Of a stretch of 64,000 bases of DNA, positions 7,301-16,567 are shown one piece after another (position 1 is the first letter of the stretch; each line of letters opens with the position of its first letter). The position numbers and the translations under genes were made by a program. The DNA lies in NCBI RefSeq assembly GCF_030815415.1, contig NZ_JAUSWW010000003.1, positions 1 through 64,000 on the forward strand, in the 5' to 3' direction. The DNA is from Streptomyces canus (GTDB lineage Bacteria; Actinomycetota; Actinomycetes; Streptomycetales; Streptomycetaceae). The notes under the pieces were generated by a model. The model saw only the letters and a program-made list of their open reading frames with translations, was not told the DNA's origin and ran no database searches.

Positions 7301-7684
7301 AACTCGGTCAGATGGTGACTCCCACAATCACATCGAAACGGCTCCCACAGCCACGCACATAACCACCCGCCAGCGCGACACCCCCGCTCTGCTGCACTTC
7401 CTGACCTGGTCCGTCTCCTACCACCAAGCCGAGGCCGTCCGCCTAGAGCGCGAAGCCCGTACCACCCTCACCGCGCGGAAGGCCGCCGAAGCCGCATGAC
7501 AGACCGCCCTACAGTGGCTCACCCTCTGCCCGCATCCGGTCCTGCTGCTGGCCGACCGCCCCGACTCGCTGACCCAGACGATCAGGGGCTTGCAGTGGTG
7601 GGCCCCCTACTGCGTTAACGCGGCCGCCGAGAAGCGCGAGCGCGCCAACCACGCCCAGGCGCGTTCCGATGGACCAAGCCCCGT
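7301..7684 (+). other. Gap with decayed plus-strand coding sequence
   Basis: No intact gene. A plus-strand frame reads ...LLHFLTWSVSYHQAEAVRLE to a stop at 7499; shifting one frame there continues as QTALQWLTLCPHPVLLLADR to about 7660. The two halves look like one unknown protein with a frameshift, but I cannot name it or find a start. Confidence 0.3.
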
Positions 7685-8146
7685 CTACGGCTCCGCTCGA
7701 ACCCCGCTGGACCAAGAACTTGCACCCAGCACGCGGTACATGCCGATCGAGTCGTGCGTGGCCGTGTCGGCGAAGCCGAACTTCTCGTAGAGGAAGCGGG
7801 CTGGGCCGTCCGCGATCAGGGAGACGTAGGCGGTGGCGGGCGCCCGGCGTTCCAGTTCCTCGGTGAGCGCGGCCATGATGCGCTTGCCGAGGCCGCGGCC
7901 CTGATGTGCGGGGTGAACGCAGATGTCGACGATCTGGAACGCGGTACCGCCGTCGCCGATGATCCGGCCCATGCCTATAGGCTCGCCTGCGTGGTGGAGC
8001 ACCACGCCGTGCCAGGTGTTGGGCAGGGCGAGCGCCACCGCTTCCGGGTCCTTGTCCGAGAGGCCGGCATCGGTGCGCAGGCGGCGGAAGTCCTCGACTG
8101 AGGGCACTCCCGCGCTCAACTCGTACGGGTCGCTCAAGCCGTCCAC
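7685..8146 (-). CDS. GNAT family N-acetyltransferase
   Basis: A 153-aa protein with the GNAT acetyl-CoA motif A, VHPAHQGRGLGKRIMAAL (about residues 77-94), preceded by the strand QIVDICV and followed by the SLIADGPARFLYEKFGF region that closes the fold. The family transfers an acetyl group from acetyl-CoA to an amine; the substrate here is unknown. Start is GTG 8146 with a GGGAAG-type site. The last dozen residues (SSWSSGVRAEP) look atypical and may reflect junction with the decayed region downstream. It lies in the same direction as the secreted protein and MFS pump upstream. Confidence 0.8.
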   Translation of the reverse strand: MDGLSDPYELSAGVPSVEDFRRLRTDAGLSDKDPEAVALALPNTWHGVVLHHAGEPIGMGRIIGDGGTAFQIVDICVHPAHQGRGLGKRIMAALTEELERRAPATAYVSLIADGPARFLYEKFGFADTATHDSIGMYRVLGASSWSSGVRAEP

Positions 8147-8172
8147 TTCCCATCATGCGCTCGGCTCACTGG

Positions 8173-8700
8173 TCAGTGACCGGATTCCGCGTGGTCGCCG
8201 TGGTCGCTGAGCTGTGCTTCGAACCAATCGTGCAGGGCGTCGACCAGGACGGGCTCTTCGGTGGTGTAGGTCAGCGTGGCGCCGTCGGCACGTTCCCGGT
8301 AGCGCACCTCGATGCGTTTGTAGCCGTCTTCCAGTTCCGCCAGACCCGGCATGCTGTCGCCGTGGATCTGGGCGGGGTCGCCGAAGTCTCCCTGGCTGAA
8401 CGCTTTGGCCTCCTGCTGGAGGTGGGTGCGTATGAGGTTGACCTGCGTGGCGTCGTCGGGTTGGTCGGCGACAACGTCCTGGACGCCGCCCGTCTTAGTC
8501 GGGGTGAAGTGGTGGGTGGTCGCTTCGAGGTCGAAGGGCATCACGGTCCGGCCGCGTTCGGCGACCGTTTCCTGTCGGCTGGTTTGCCCGTTGCCGTCCT
8601 CTTGCTGCGTGCTGCTGATCAGGAGGGCTATGCCCAGTGCCGCGCCAACGCCTACCGCGGTGATACCGGCCGTGAGTAGCCGGCGCTTGCGGTGATTCAT
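8173..8700 (-). CDS. Membrane-anchored or secreted hypothetical protein (175 aa)
   Basis: The N-terminus has MNHRKRRLL followed by a hydrophobic segment to about residue 29, so it is exported and probably anchored. The mature part starts near VMPFDLEATTHHFTPT and contains DQPDDATQVNLIRTHLQQEA, FSQGDFGDPAQIHGDSMPGL and ends with a His/Asp-rich tail. Similar actinobacterial proteins are often labelled aspartate carbamoyltransferase in databases, but no ATCase motif is visible, so I do not accept that name. Start ATG 8700. Neighbours are an MFS pump and a GNAT enzyme on the same strand. Confidence 0.6.
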   Translation of the reverse strand: MNHRKRRLLTAGITAVGVGAALGIALLISSTQQEDGNGQTSRQETVAERGRTVMPFDLEATTHHFTPTKTGGVQDVVADQPDDATQVNLIRTHLQQEAKAFSQGDFGDPAQIHGDSMPGLAELEDGYKRIEVRYRERADGATLTYTTEEPVLVDALHDWFEAQLSDHGDHAESGH

Positions 8701-8827
8701 GCATTGCCTCCGTGGGTGCTTCGCAGGCGTGAGGGACGCCCGCGCTGTTGTGGGTGGGTTCGCGCTGTGATGCGTCGGCCGGCAGAGCGCATAGGCCGAG
8801 TGGTCGGCTGCGGCGGCGCACCTGGGC

Positions 8828-10234
8828 TCACTGGCGCGTGGCGGGAATCAGCCACAGGACGATGACGGCGGAGACCGCGGCCGTGCCGGTGGCGACGAGG
8901 AACGCGTCATCGAAGCCGGAGGCGCTCTGGACTCCGGTGTGGGCGGCGATGCTCGTGGCGGCGGCGCTGGAGACTGCCGCGGCGCCGACCGAGGCGCCAA
9001 ACTCGTGGAAGGTGCTGACGATGCCTGAGGTCACTCCGGCCTCGTGGGCAGCGACGGTGGCGAGCGCGGTGGCGGAGGCGACGACGAACAAGGCGCCCAG
9101 TCCTGCCGCGGCAACGCTCACACCGGTGACCATCGCGGTGGTGCCGGACCAGAGCACCGGAACGAGGAACCCGGCGGCCGCGACAGCGAGCGAGACCACA
9201 GCCAGCAGCCGTGCTCCCAGTCGGCCGATCACCCGGCCTGCGGCCGCGGCGGCGGCCATGGTCAGCAGCGCCACCGGCAGGAACAGCGCTCCGGTCATCA
9301 AGGCCCCGTGGCCCTGCAGGTTCTGCAGGTAGAAGGAGCCGAGGAAGAAGGCCCCCACCATCAGCGCCGTCGTCACAGCGATCACGAAGGTACCCGCCAC
9401 GACCGGCCGCCGACCCAGCAGACCCAGGTCCATCAGCGGTGCCGCCGCCCGGCGTTGCCAGAGAGCGAAAGCCGCGTAGCCGACTACCGAGCCGAGGACC
9501 AGAGCCACCGTGACGAAGTTCAGCCAGCCGTGGTCACCGACACGAATCAGGGCGTAAATGAGGGCACCGGTCGCAGCGGCGACCAGAGCGGCGCCGGGTA
9601 TGTCGAGGGAGCCGGTGCCCGCTCGGGGCAGACTCGGCAGGATCCGGGCGAGCGAGACGAGGACGCCCAGGCCGACGGGAACGTTGACGAAGAAGACCCA
9701 GGCCCAGCCCGGACCTGCCGTTATCAGCCCGCCCAGCAGTACGCCGAGTGCGGCGCCCCCGCCGCCGAGCGCCGACCAGACGCCCAGCGCACGGTTCCGC
9801 TCGTCGCCGTCGAACAGCCGCACCACCACCGACAAGGCGGCGGGCGAGAGCAGCGCGGCACCCGCCCCCTGAGCAATGCGTGCCGCGAGCAGCAGCGGGG
9901 CGCCGGTAGCGAGTCCGGCGGCCAAAGAGGCAGCGGTGAACACGGCGAGCCCGGTCAGGACGACCCGCTTGGGACCGAACAGGTCCGCGGCCCGGCCACC
10001 GAGCAGCATGAGGCTTCCGAACGTGAGGGCGTATCCGCTGACCACCCACGTCAACGCCGCGCGACCCAGGTCCAGTTCGGCGCCCATCTCAGGCAGCGCG
10101 ATCGCGACCACGGTGATGTCGAGGATCAGCATCAGCTGAGCCAGCCCCAGTAGTCCCAGGATCGGCCAGCGCAGCGGATGCGGTGCATCCAGTGCGCGGG
10201 TGGTGGTGGTTTCCGTGTCGCTCATGACGCTCAC
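8828..10234 (-). CDS. MFS drug efflux transporter, DHA2 (EmrB/QacA) type
   Basis: A 468-aa polytopic protein with about 14 hydrophobic segments. It starts PILGLLGLAQLMLILDITVV, the usual first helix of DHA2 exporters ending in the LDITVV motif, and has GGRAADLFGPKR as the cytoplasmic loop motif A and a motif-C-like GGGGAALGVLLGGLI. It would export a drug or metabolite using the proton gradient. Start is ATG 10234 or ATG 10225. It is divergently transcribed from a TetR regulator across a 96-bp region with a paired operator, so it is very probably repressed by that protein. Confidence 0.85.
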   Translation of the reverse strand: MSVMSDTETTTTRALDAPHPLRWPILGLLGLAQLMLILDITVVAIALPEMGAELDLGRAALTWVVSGYALTFGSLMLLGGRAADLFGPKRVVLTGLAVFTAASLAAGLATGAPLLLAARIAQGAGAALLSPAALSVVVRLFDGDERNRALGVWSALGGGGAALGVLLGGLITAGPGWAWVFFVNVPVGLGVLVSLARILPSLPRAGTGSLDIPGAALVAAATGALIYALIRVGDHGWLNFVTVALVLGSVVGYAAFALWQRRAAAPLMDLGLLGRRPVVAGTFVIAVTTALMVGAFFLGSFYLQNLQGHGALMTGALFLPVALLTMAAAAAAGRVIGRLGARLLAVVSLAVAAAGFLVPVLWSGTTAMVTGVSVAAAGLGALFVVASATALATVAAHEAGVTSGIVSTFHEFGASVGAAAVSSAAATSIAAHTGVQSASGFDDAFLVATGTAAVSAVIVLWLIPATRQ

Positions 10235-10244
10235 CCCTCATCAC

Positions 10245-10312
10245 TAAGTCGTACAGCAGTGTTCAGGTTATACGTCCCGGGGGGTATAAGCCAAACAGCC
10301 CTGTACGACTTA
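10245..10312. promoter_or_regulatory. Paired operator between the MFS pump and TetR genes
   Basis: TAAGTCGTACAG (10245-10256) and its exact inverse CTGTACGACTTA (10301-10312) bracket the divergent promoters; a second inverted repeat with 6-bp arms (TTATAC/GTATAA) lies between them. This is the layout expected for TetR auto- and divergent repression. Confidence 0.65.
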
Positions 10313-10330
10313 CTGCGGTAGTGTGGGCGC

Positions 10331-10951
10331 ATGGGCAGCAAGAACTCCTCGGCCACCAAACGTGCCGACGCTCTGCGCAGCATCGAGGCGATCGTGCAGG
10401 CCGCGACCGAATGCCTCGGACAGAACCCGGAGGCGAGCCTGAGCGAGATCGCCCGGGCCGCGGGCGTGGGCAGAGTGACGATGTATGCGCACTTCACCTC
10501 CCGCGCGGAGGTCGTCGATGCCGCGATGAGCCGCGCCATCGACCGGGGCAACGAGGTGCTGGACACCGTCGATTTGACCGGTGATCCGCTGCTCGCCCTG
10601 TCCCGCTACATCGAGGCCGGCTGGCACCTCGTGGACCAGGCCCGGGCGTTGCTCACCGCCGCCCAACGGGAACTCTCCGCCGGACGCATCCGCGAACTGC
10701 ACGCCGGCCCCGCCGCCCGCGTCGAGGCACTCGTCGCCCACGGCCGCGCCGAGGGAGCCTTCCGTACGGACCTGTCGAACGCCTGGATGGTCAGCGTCCT
10801 GCACGCGGTCATGCACAGCGCGGCGGAGGAGATCCGCGCCGGCCGCCTCACCTCCGACCGCGCCGCCGACCACATCACCGCCACCGTGATCGCCGCCTTC
10901 ACACCCCCCGGCACACCGGTACCCGAGATGGGCGGCGGAGTCGGCCCGTAA
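10331..10951 (+). CDS. TetR family transcriptional regulator
   Basis: A 206-aa protein with an N-terminal TetR-type helix-turn-helix (ASLSEIARAAGVGRVTMYAHF, about residues 36-56; the tyrosine-histidine-phenylalanine ending is the hallmark of the family) and a variable alpha-helical ligand domain. It is divergent from the efflux gene, and the matching operator arms sit between them, so it probably represses both and is released by a transported compound. The ligand cannot be predicted. Confidence 0.85.
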   Translation: MGSKNSSATKRADALRSIEAIVQAATECLGQNPEASLSEIARAAGVGRVTMYAHFTSRAEVVDAAMSRAIDRGNEVLDTVDLTGDPLLALSRYIEAGWHLVDQARALLTAAQRELSAGRIRELHAGPAARVEALVAHGRAEGAFRTDLSNAWMVSVLHAVMHSAAEEIRAGRLTSDRAADHITATVIAAFTPPGTPVPEMGGGVGP

Positions 10952-11024
10952 CCCGTGCCGAAGAAGCCACGGTCCGGAGTGGTGCTGGTGAAGCCAGTTC
11001 GGCCCGTACGGTGATCTGCCCCGT

Positions 11025-11770
11025 CTACGCCGCCACGACGACGGCAGCAGGTCGGCCGAGGAGGTCATCGATCGCCCCGCGTCCCTTGCCGCCGGCCTCG
11101 GGCATGAAGTGGGCGTAGTAGTCCAAGGCAATGGTCGGGCTCGAGTGGCCCAGCCAGCGAGCCAGGGTGACGACGGACTCCCCCGCTTCGAGGATGACCG
11201 AGGCGTATGTGTGCCGGAGCACGTGGAAGCCGTCCTTGCGAGACGCCTTCCACCGCTCGCCCTTCTTCCGCTCGGGGATGACGCCGGCGGCAGGGCGTTG
11301 CCGTACGTCGTGGTGATGACGAGCGGAAACTTCTTCGTCTCTCGGCCGGTCTCGGGGCCGCCCCACGGCAGCTCGACCTCCACCGCGGGGTAGTCCATGA
11401 AGTACACGGACAGTGCCGCCGCGACCGAGGGAGGCATGCCGACGACGCGAGTCTTGCCGCCCTTCGGCAGGGTGAAGTACAAGCGCCCGTTGAGAAGTTG
11501 TACCTGCCGGCGGATACGCAGGACCCTACGGGCGAAGTCGACGTCCTCCGGCGACAGTGCGAAGATCTCTCCCTGCCTCAGCCCGCAGCCCAGCGCGAGC
11601 ACGACCACGATCTGGTACCGCGCGTTGAGCGCGTCCCGTACGCGTTGTGCGGTCTCCAGCGGCCGGCGCCGCCACCGCTGCACGGACGTTTCATCTCCGC
11701 GGGAGCTACGACGCGCAGGCCACAGGTCGCGGTGTTCGCGGAGGCTCCGCCGGGCTTCTCCGAGTAACAG
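11025..11770 (-). pseudogene. Tyrosine recombinase (integrase) remnant, frameshifted and N-truncated
   Basis: Pieces in different minus frames carry the C-terminal catalytic domain: LALGCGLRQGEIFALSPEDV with the first arginine, then after a shift near 11300 HVLRHTYASVILEAG with the His-x-x-Arg pair, ARWLGHSSPTIALDYYAH with the second histidine and the tyrosine nucleophile. A further shift occurs near 11685, upstream of which the core-binding domain is not recognisable. All catalytic residues survive but not in one frame, so it is not functional as read. No adjacent tRNA or att repeat was found. Confidence 0.75.
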
Positions 11771-11900
11771 TCACCAGCACCGATTTTGAGGCAGGACCGT
11801 TGAATCTGACGCACTCGATTCAGGGTCAAGGCCCGCTCGCGTGGCACGGCCCAGCAGCAGATGCAGCAGAAGTCGAGCGGTGGACAAGCGTGCCCCGTCC

Positions 11901-12290
11901 CTAATGTGTGAGGTTCTCGTCATCTTCCGAATCGGGTGGCAAGGCGGCATTCAGAGTTTCGGTGACAACAACGTGGATGAGGCGTTCGAGGTCGCTCGGG
12001 CTCAGGAAGTTAATTGTCCCGTCGGTGCGGTCCAACACGCCCACGACGTTGCGTTCCACGGCATCGGGCGGGGGCGCGGATTCACGAGTCTTCAGGTCGT
12101 TGTAGGCGGTCCAGGCCAGGGTCGCGACGGCAACGATGAGCGAGGCGATCGCAACAGGGTCGCTGTATTGTTCCGGCCTGTTAGTGGGGCGCTGGCGCAG
12201 TTCTATCTCCACCTCGTACGGCAGGCCGGGGTAGTGGTCCCTTAGCTGCCTCGCGGCGGCTCGGGCACCTCGTCGCACGGGATCGTTCAT
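11901..12290 (-). CDS. Small membrane partner of the CHAT-NTPase protein (129 aa)
   Basis: Its ATG (12290) overlaps the stop of the 1279-aa CHAT gene (ATGA), so the two are one translational unit. The protein has an N-terminal charged region, one predicted membrane helix (AIASLIVAVATLAW, about residues 47-62) and a C-terminal acidic tail after a helical stretch (SPSDLERLIHVVVTETLN). No known domain is recognised. A single-pass membrane protein tied to a protease-NTPase could be its substrate, membrane anchor or effector; this is inference from arrangement. Confidence 0.6.
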   Translation of the reverse strand: MNDPVRRGARAAARQLRDHYPGLPYEVEIELRQRPTNRPEQYSDPVAIASLIVAVATLAWTAYNDLKTRESAPPPDAVERNVVGVLDRTDGTINFLSPSDLERLIHVVVTETLNAALPPDSEDDENLTH

Positions 12291-15200
12291 GGTCGGTCCT
12301 CTTCAGGCGGTAGCGGCTCAAGGAGACAGCGGAGCACATCGGGTGGCAGGCGGTGCCCGGTTATTGATCGCCAGGCCTCCTCCACGGCAGTGACGCCCAG
12401 AGCCTCGGTGAGACGCCGCAGGTGCACGGGGCCACCTCTGGTTACCAGGTGGGGATTTCCGTCGGACAGGCACAGGGCCACGCATGCGACCGTCCATTGC
12501 AGGGACTCCTGGATTCGCTTTTGTTCCCAGGTAATAAGTCCCAGCGTATGGTAAGCGGCACTCATGCCGGGCCGGTCGCGGAGTTTCTCGGCGATCTCGC
12601 GAGACCGTTCAATCCACTGTTCAGCGTCGTCCAGTCGTTTCTGCAGTCCGGTGACTATGCAGAGCTGGTGGTATGTCCTAGCCAGACGAGGCCCGTCCTC
12701 GAGGGCTTCGCTGATTTTCGCCGATAGCAGGTACCACGCCTCGGCGTCGGCCCACTGCTCACGCTTCTGCGAGACCAGCCCGAGCTGGTGGTAGACGGTG
12801 GCCTTGCCGGCCTGGTCGGCGAGGTCCTCAGCGGTCTGCAGTGCATCGTGGTACCACCGTTCCGCCTCGTCCAGCAGCCCCTGTTCCAGAGCGAGAGTGC
12901 CCCGCTGGACGGTGAGGCTGGCCCTTCTGCCCTTGTCACCAAACTTCTCTTCGATGTCGATGGCCTCATCCAAGAGGTCCTCGGCTTCTTTCCACAGACT
13001 GCGCCGTTGGGCGATCGTGCTCAGACGCGCCTGGACGCGAGCGATCCCCACCCAAACGCCGAGTTTCTCGTAGATCGAGTGGGCCAGCCGGTAGTGTTCT
13101 TCGGCGGCGTCGAGCCAATCTCGCTGCTGAGCGACGATGCCACGATCATGATGGATCTGGGCCGACGCCTGCTGGTCGCCGATCCTCTGCTGAATCTCGA
13201 GGGCCTTCTCGTAATGCTTGTCGGCTTCGTCCAGCTGCCCTTGCAGTAGGGCGACACCCCCCAACTCGCTGTGGCAGTCTGCGTGACGGGAGTCGGGCGG
13301 GGTGGGTAACTGCTCCAGAGCCTTTAGAATGTCGCCGAAACCGCTACGGGCCTCATCGAGGCGACGGGCCCTGATCTGGTCGTGGGCTACGGCCCCTGTC
13401 ATGAACAGCCACAGAGCTCCCGCCGGAGTGTCCAGGTCGGGCGGACCGCCCTGGGGACCTGAGACAAGGCGGCGAACGCGGTCGGCCCATGCTCGCGTCT
13501 CCTCAGCCAGCCCGTTGCGCTGCCAGTACTCGTTCAGGGGCTGGGCCACCAGCTGAGCCTCCTGCCACTGACCGTGGTCAAGAGCATGGCCGAAGGCTGT
13601 GCTCATCGTCCGCACGTGGTGGCGGAGCAGACGCAGAGCGCGGGACGCGTCCGCGCTCTCCAGCTGCTGGCTCAGCCAGGCTCCGAACGTTACGCAGGCC
13701 GACAGGAACGCGGGGCCGGCAGAGCTGCCCCATCCGGGCGCGTTGGCGGGTGCCTGCGGGGATGTCTGGGCGGCGAGATGAGCGGGCAGAGCGGGGTGGA
13801 TTCGGTACAGGTCATCGCCCGTCCTCGTCAGCAGTCCCACCTGGGTCGCCCGCCCGAGCAGTTCATCCCATGCCTGCGCGGTGCGCCCGCGGAACAGCTC
13901 CGGGCAGTGCGGCGCCTGTGAGAACGCCGCCAACAGGTCGCTGTCGGCGATCCCGCGGAACAGCGTGAGGACGGTGAGGGTTCGCTGATCGTCAGCCGAG
14001 AGGTGGGTGAAGGAGTACGCGATGCTGGCGGCCAGCGAGGTTGTCCTGCCGTCGTCCTCGGGTTCGGGCAGGGCAGCATTTCCTTGCAGAGCGGCGAGCA
14101 GTTCCGCCGGCTCGGTGGTATTCAGGTGGGGAAGAATCAGGCGCATGCTGAGCGGGTGGCCGTCGAGCCACTGCAGGAGCTCTCCGAAGGCCGGTGACTG
14201 CCGGCGTTGCCGGGCGTGGGCAAAAGGAGCGAGGAGCAGGTCGGCGTACTGGTGCGTCTCCTCTGTCTCCAGGCTGGACACGGCGATTCGGCACACGTCT
14301 CCGAGCCACGTTTCGTGAGTGCGGCTGGTGAGGATGACAGCGCTGCGGCCGCCCGCGGCCACACGGTGGAGGAACTCACGTAACTCGTCGCGTTCAGGTT
14401 GCGTGAGAGGCGGCGTGGCTTGGGCGGGATCGGGCATCGAGTGAACCGTCTCGACATTGTCCCAGATCAGCAGCATCCGCCGGGTGCGGAGCGCCTCCTC
14501 GACGTGCATGCGCCGTCCAGCGTCGTCCAGCTGCGTGAAGTAGTCGCCGCCGGGCAGCCGTTGCCCAACGGCGTTGATCACCCCGTCGAGGCCGAAGGTG
14601 GCAACACCGGGTTCGAAGGAGTGCCAGATCACCGAGGACGGGTCGTCGACGGCGCCGGTGTCGCGGCACCACCGTCCGAATGCTTTGACCAGTTCGCTTT
14701 TCCCGGTGCCGGCAGGCCCGTGCAGGACCGCGACGCGTTGCCGACGAATGACGGATTCGAGGGTATGGAAGAGGGTGTCACGTCCGACGAACTCTCCGTC
14801 GGCGGTCAGGCTGTCATCCGTGGGTTCCGCCGCCTGTGCGCCATGTTGCGAGGATCCGCCACCCCGGGGCCGAGCCCGGAGCTGCGGAAAGCAGACCTCG
14901 CCGCGCGCGTACAGGACGGGAACCATCCAGTCCGCCAGCGGCAGACTCCCCTTCGGGGAGGGCCGGCCGTTGTCGCTCGCCAGTCGCGCACGCCCCGCCG
15001 CTACGGCCTCCGCGACCCGCCCGCCGGTGAACAGGTGCTCGTAGAACGCCGTCATGAACTCTGCTGCTGCCCTCACATAGACCTGATAGGCCATGGCGAC
15101 AACGGCGGTGGTTCCTTCCTGAAGCAACCGGGTGGCGACCGCGGCTTCCACATGGGAGCCGATCGCCGCGGAATGACAGGCATTCAGCACGACCACCGGC

Positions 15201-16126
15201 ACCTTCGCATGCGTAAGCACGCGGGCAATGTGAGCTGCGGGCACCTGGTGTCTGCTCCCGGCGGCGTGCTCGAACGCGAGCGTGCCTTGAGGTTCCGGCC
15301 CGGCCGCGGGGCTGGTCCCGCCCGCGCCCGCTGCGTGCGGGACTGGGCCGAAGCTACCGTGTCCGTCGAAGTGCACGATCTGAAAGGGCTGCCCCTCTGC
15401 CTGGGCCTCCGCCAGGACCTCCTCGAGACGCTGCAGGGTGGGCGGACGCAACACGGCCAGGTCGACCTGGCCGTCGATGTTCTCCAGGCAGCGCAGCAGC
15501 GGCCGGGCAATCATCCGGTACGCCACGTCCTTGGTCCCCCTGGGCCGGGAGATCACCATCAGGACCCGTAAGCGGGAACCGGGCACCATGGACACGTGCC
15601 GCATCCGCGCCGTGGTCAGGGTGCGAGAGATCGCCACCTGGTCCAGCGCGATCGGAGCGGGCCGTGCTGGGTCCGCCATGAGTTCCCAAGGCAGAGCAAG
15701 CGGTTCGGCTGCCGGCGAGACAATAGCGATCTCAAGGAGGCCACCGCGGGACCGCGCCCGCAGATAGGCGTCACGGGGCGGACCAGAGCCGAACACGGAC
15801 TCGAAGATAGCGGTCCCCCACGTCGGCAGCCGGTCCTGCACTCGGCTCCCGCGGTCGCTGTACACGCCGAAGGGCGTGGTCAGGTAATGCTCGAGGTACC
15901 AGCGCAGTTCTTCCAGGTCGTCCGCGTCCAAGGGCCAGATCAACGGTGTCGGCGGAGCGACTCTCGTTGGATGTTGCTCGCCCGACGGCCATTCCTGCAC
16001 CGTCACGAGTCCGTCGGCCGCCACTTCGATCAGCAAACGCTCTGTCACAACCCCGCCCCGAAGGAAGATCGGGGCGCCCTCGCCGAGCCCCCACTGCCGC
16101 CTGAACTTAGGCACCCGCACACCCAC
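12287..16126 (-). CDS. CHAT protease - STAND NTPase - TPR protein (1279 aa)
   Basis: Domains in order: an N-terminal region, a caspase-like CHAT domain (about 130-415) with the catalytic His in VHFDGHGSFG (His256) and Cys in VVLNACHSA (Cys317); a NB-ARC/NACHT-like P-loop NTPase with Walker A GPAGTGKS (470-477), Walker B RMLLIWDN (550-557) and ILTSRTHETW as a sensor-like strand; and a long C-terminal array of tetratricopeptide repeats (about 950-1230, e.g. LDEADKHYEKALEIQQRIGD). In STAND proteins TPRs sense a ligand, the NTPase oligomerises and the N-terminal effector is activated. Start may be ATG 16126 or GTG 16048 (TERLLIEV...). Best inference: defence or regulated proteolysis. Confidence 0.85.
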   Translation of the reverse strand: MGVRVPKFRRQWGLGEGAPIFLRGGVVTERLLIEVAADGLVTVQEWPSGEQHPTRVAPPTPLIWPLDADDLEELRWYLEHYLTTPFGVYSDRGSRVQDRLPTWGTAIFESVFGSGPPRDAYLRARSRGGLLEIAIVSPAAEPLALPWELMADPARPAPIALDQVAISRTLTTARMRHVSMVPGSRLRVLMVISRPRGTKDVAYRMIARPLLRCLENIDGQVDLAVLRPPTLQRLEEVLAEAQAEGQPFQIVHFDGHGSFGPVPHAAGAGGTSPAAGPEPQGTLAFEHAAGSRHQVPAAHIARVLTHAKVPVVVLNACHSAAIGSHVEAAVATRLLQEGTTAVVAMAYQVYVRAAAEFMTAFYEHLFTGGRVAEAVAAGRARLASDNGRPSPKGSLPLADWMVPVLYARGEVCFPQLRARPRGGGSSQHGAQAAEPTDDSLTADGEFVGRDTLFHTLESVIRRQRVAVLHGPAGTGKSELVKAFGRWCRDTGAVDDPSSVIWHSFEPGVATFGLDGVINAVGQRLPGGDYFTQLDDAGRRMHVEEALRTRRMLLIWDNVETVHSMPDPAQATPPLTQPERDELREFLHRVAAGGRSAVILTSRTHETWLGDVCRIAVSSLETEETHQYADLLLAPFAHARQRRQSPAFGELLQWLDGHPLSMRLILPHLNTTEPAELLAALQGNAALPEPEDDGRTTSLAASIAYSFTHLSADDQRTLTVLTLFRGIADSDLLAAFSQAPHCPELFRGRTAQAWDELLGRATQVGLLTRTGDDLYRIHPALPAHLAAQTSPQAPANAPGWGSSAGPAFLSACVTFGAWLSQQLESADASRALRLLRHHVRTMSTAFGHALDHGQWQEAQLVAQPLNEYWQRNGLAEETRAWADRVRRLVSGPQGGPPDLDTPAGALWLFMTGAVAHDQIRARRLDEARSGFGDILKALEQLPTPPDSRHADCHSELGGVALLQGQLDEADKHYEKALEIQQRIGDQQASAQIHHDRGIVAQQRDWLDAAEEHYRLAHSIYEKLGVWVGIARVQARLSTIAQRRSLWKEAEDLLDEAIDIEEKFGDKGRRASLTVQRGTLALEQGLLDEAERWYHDALQTAEDLADQAGKATVYHQLGLVSQKREQWADAEAWYLLSAKISEALEDGPRLARTYHQLCIVTGLQKRLDDAEQWIERSREIAEKLRDRPGMSAAYHTLGLITWEQKRIQESLQWTVACVALCLSDGNPHLVTRGGPVHLRRLTEALGVTAVEEAWRSITGHRLPPDVLRCLLEPLPPEEDRP

Positions 16127-16567
16127 CCGTCCGACGAAAGCCTCAGAACGGTCTGAAATGTCGGATCGCAGTACACCTCTAATAAGAGGGGTTTCACTTC
16201 ATCAACGAGCATGTCCGAATATGTCGACAATCCCGGTGGTCGCGGGTTCCGTTCTTCTTTGGAGTATTTACGCGGCGTAGTGGGCTGCAGGCCTCGTCGC
16301 TCGTGGCAGCCGAACGGCCGCAAGGCGTAGGAAGGTTCCCATTTCACTGAGCGGGTGACGTCGCGGGCGGGTACAGCGTGTTTCCGCGCCGATGACGGCG
16401 TGGCCAGCGTTTCACAGCCTGTGGCCCAGGCTCAGCGGTTGCGCGTCTCCCGCACGTCGGCGGCGACTTCGTCGGTGTCGCGGTGCCCCACCTTGCCGCT
16501 GGAGACCGCAGTCTCTCTGAACTGTACGTACTGTCTTGCATCTTGCGCTTCTCGGTGTAGGTCATAC
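16127..16567. other. Intergenic region upstream of the CHAT gene
   Basis: No supported gene. The stretch is the AT-richest near here and contains a short palindrome CCTCT-TATT-AGAGG-like element at about 16178-16191 (minus-strand sense), close upstream of the CHAT gene, which may belong to its promoter. The right half is the decayed upstream part of the PAPS-reductase-like remnant. Confidence 0.35.

Noticed and set aside
8173-8700. Aspartate carbamoyltransferase
   Set aside because: Databases label similar proteins so, but the protein is exported, far too short and shows no carbamoyl-phosphate motif.
11025-11770. Functional integrase defining an integrative element with att sites
   Set aside because: The recombinase is split over frames and lacks a recognisable N-terminal part, and no tRNA or matching att repeat was found near it.
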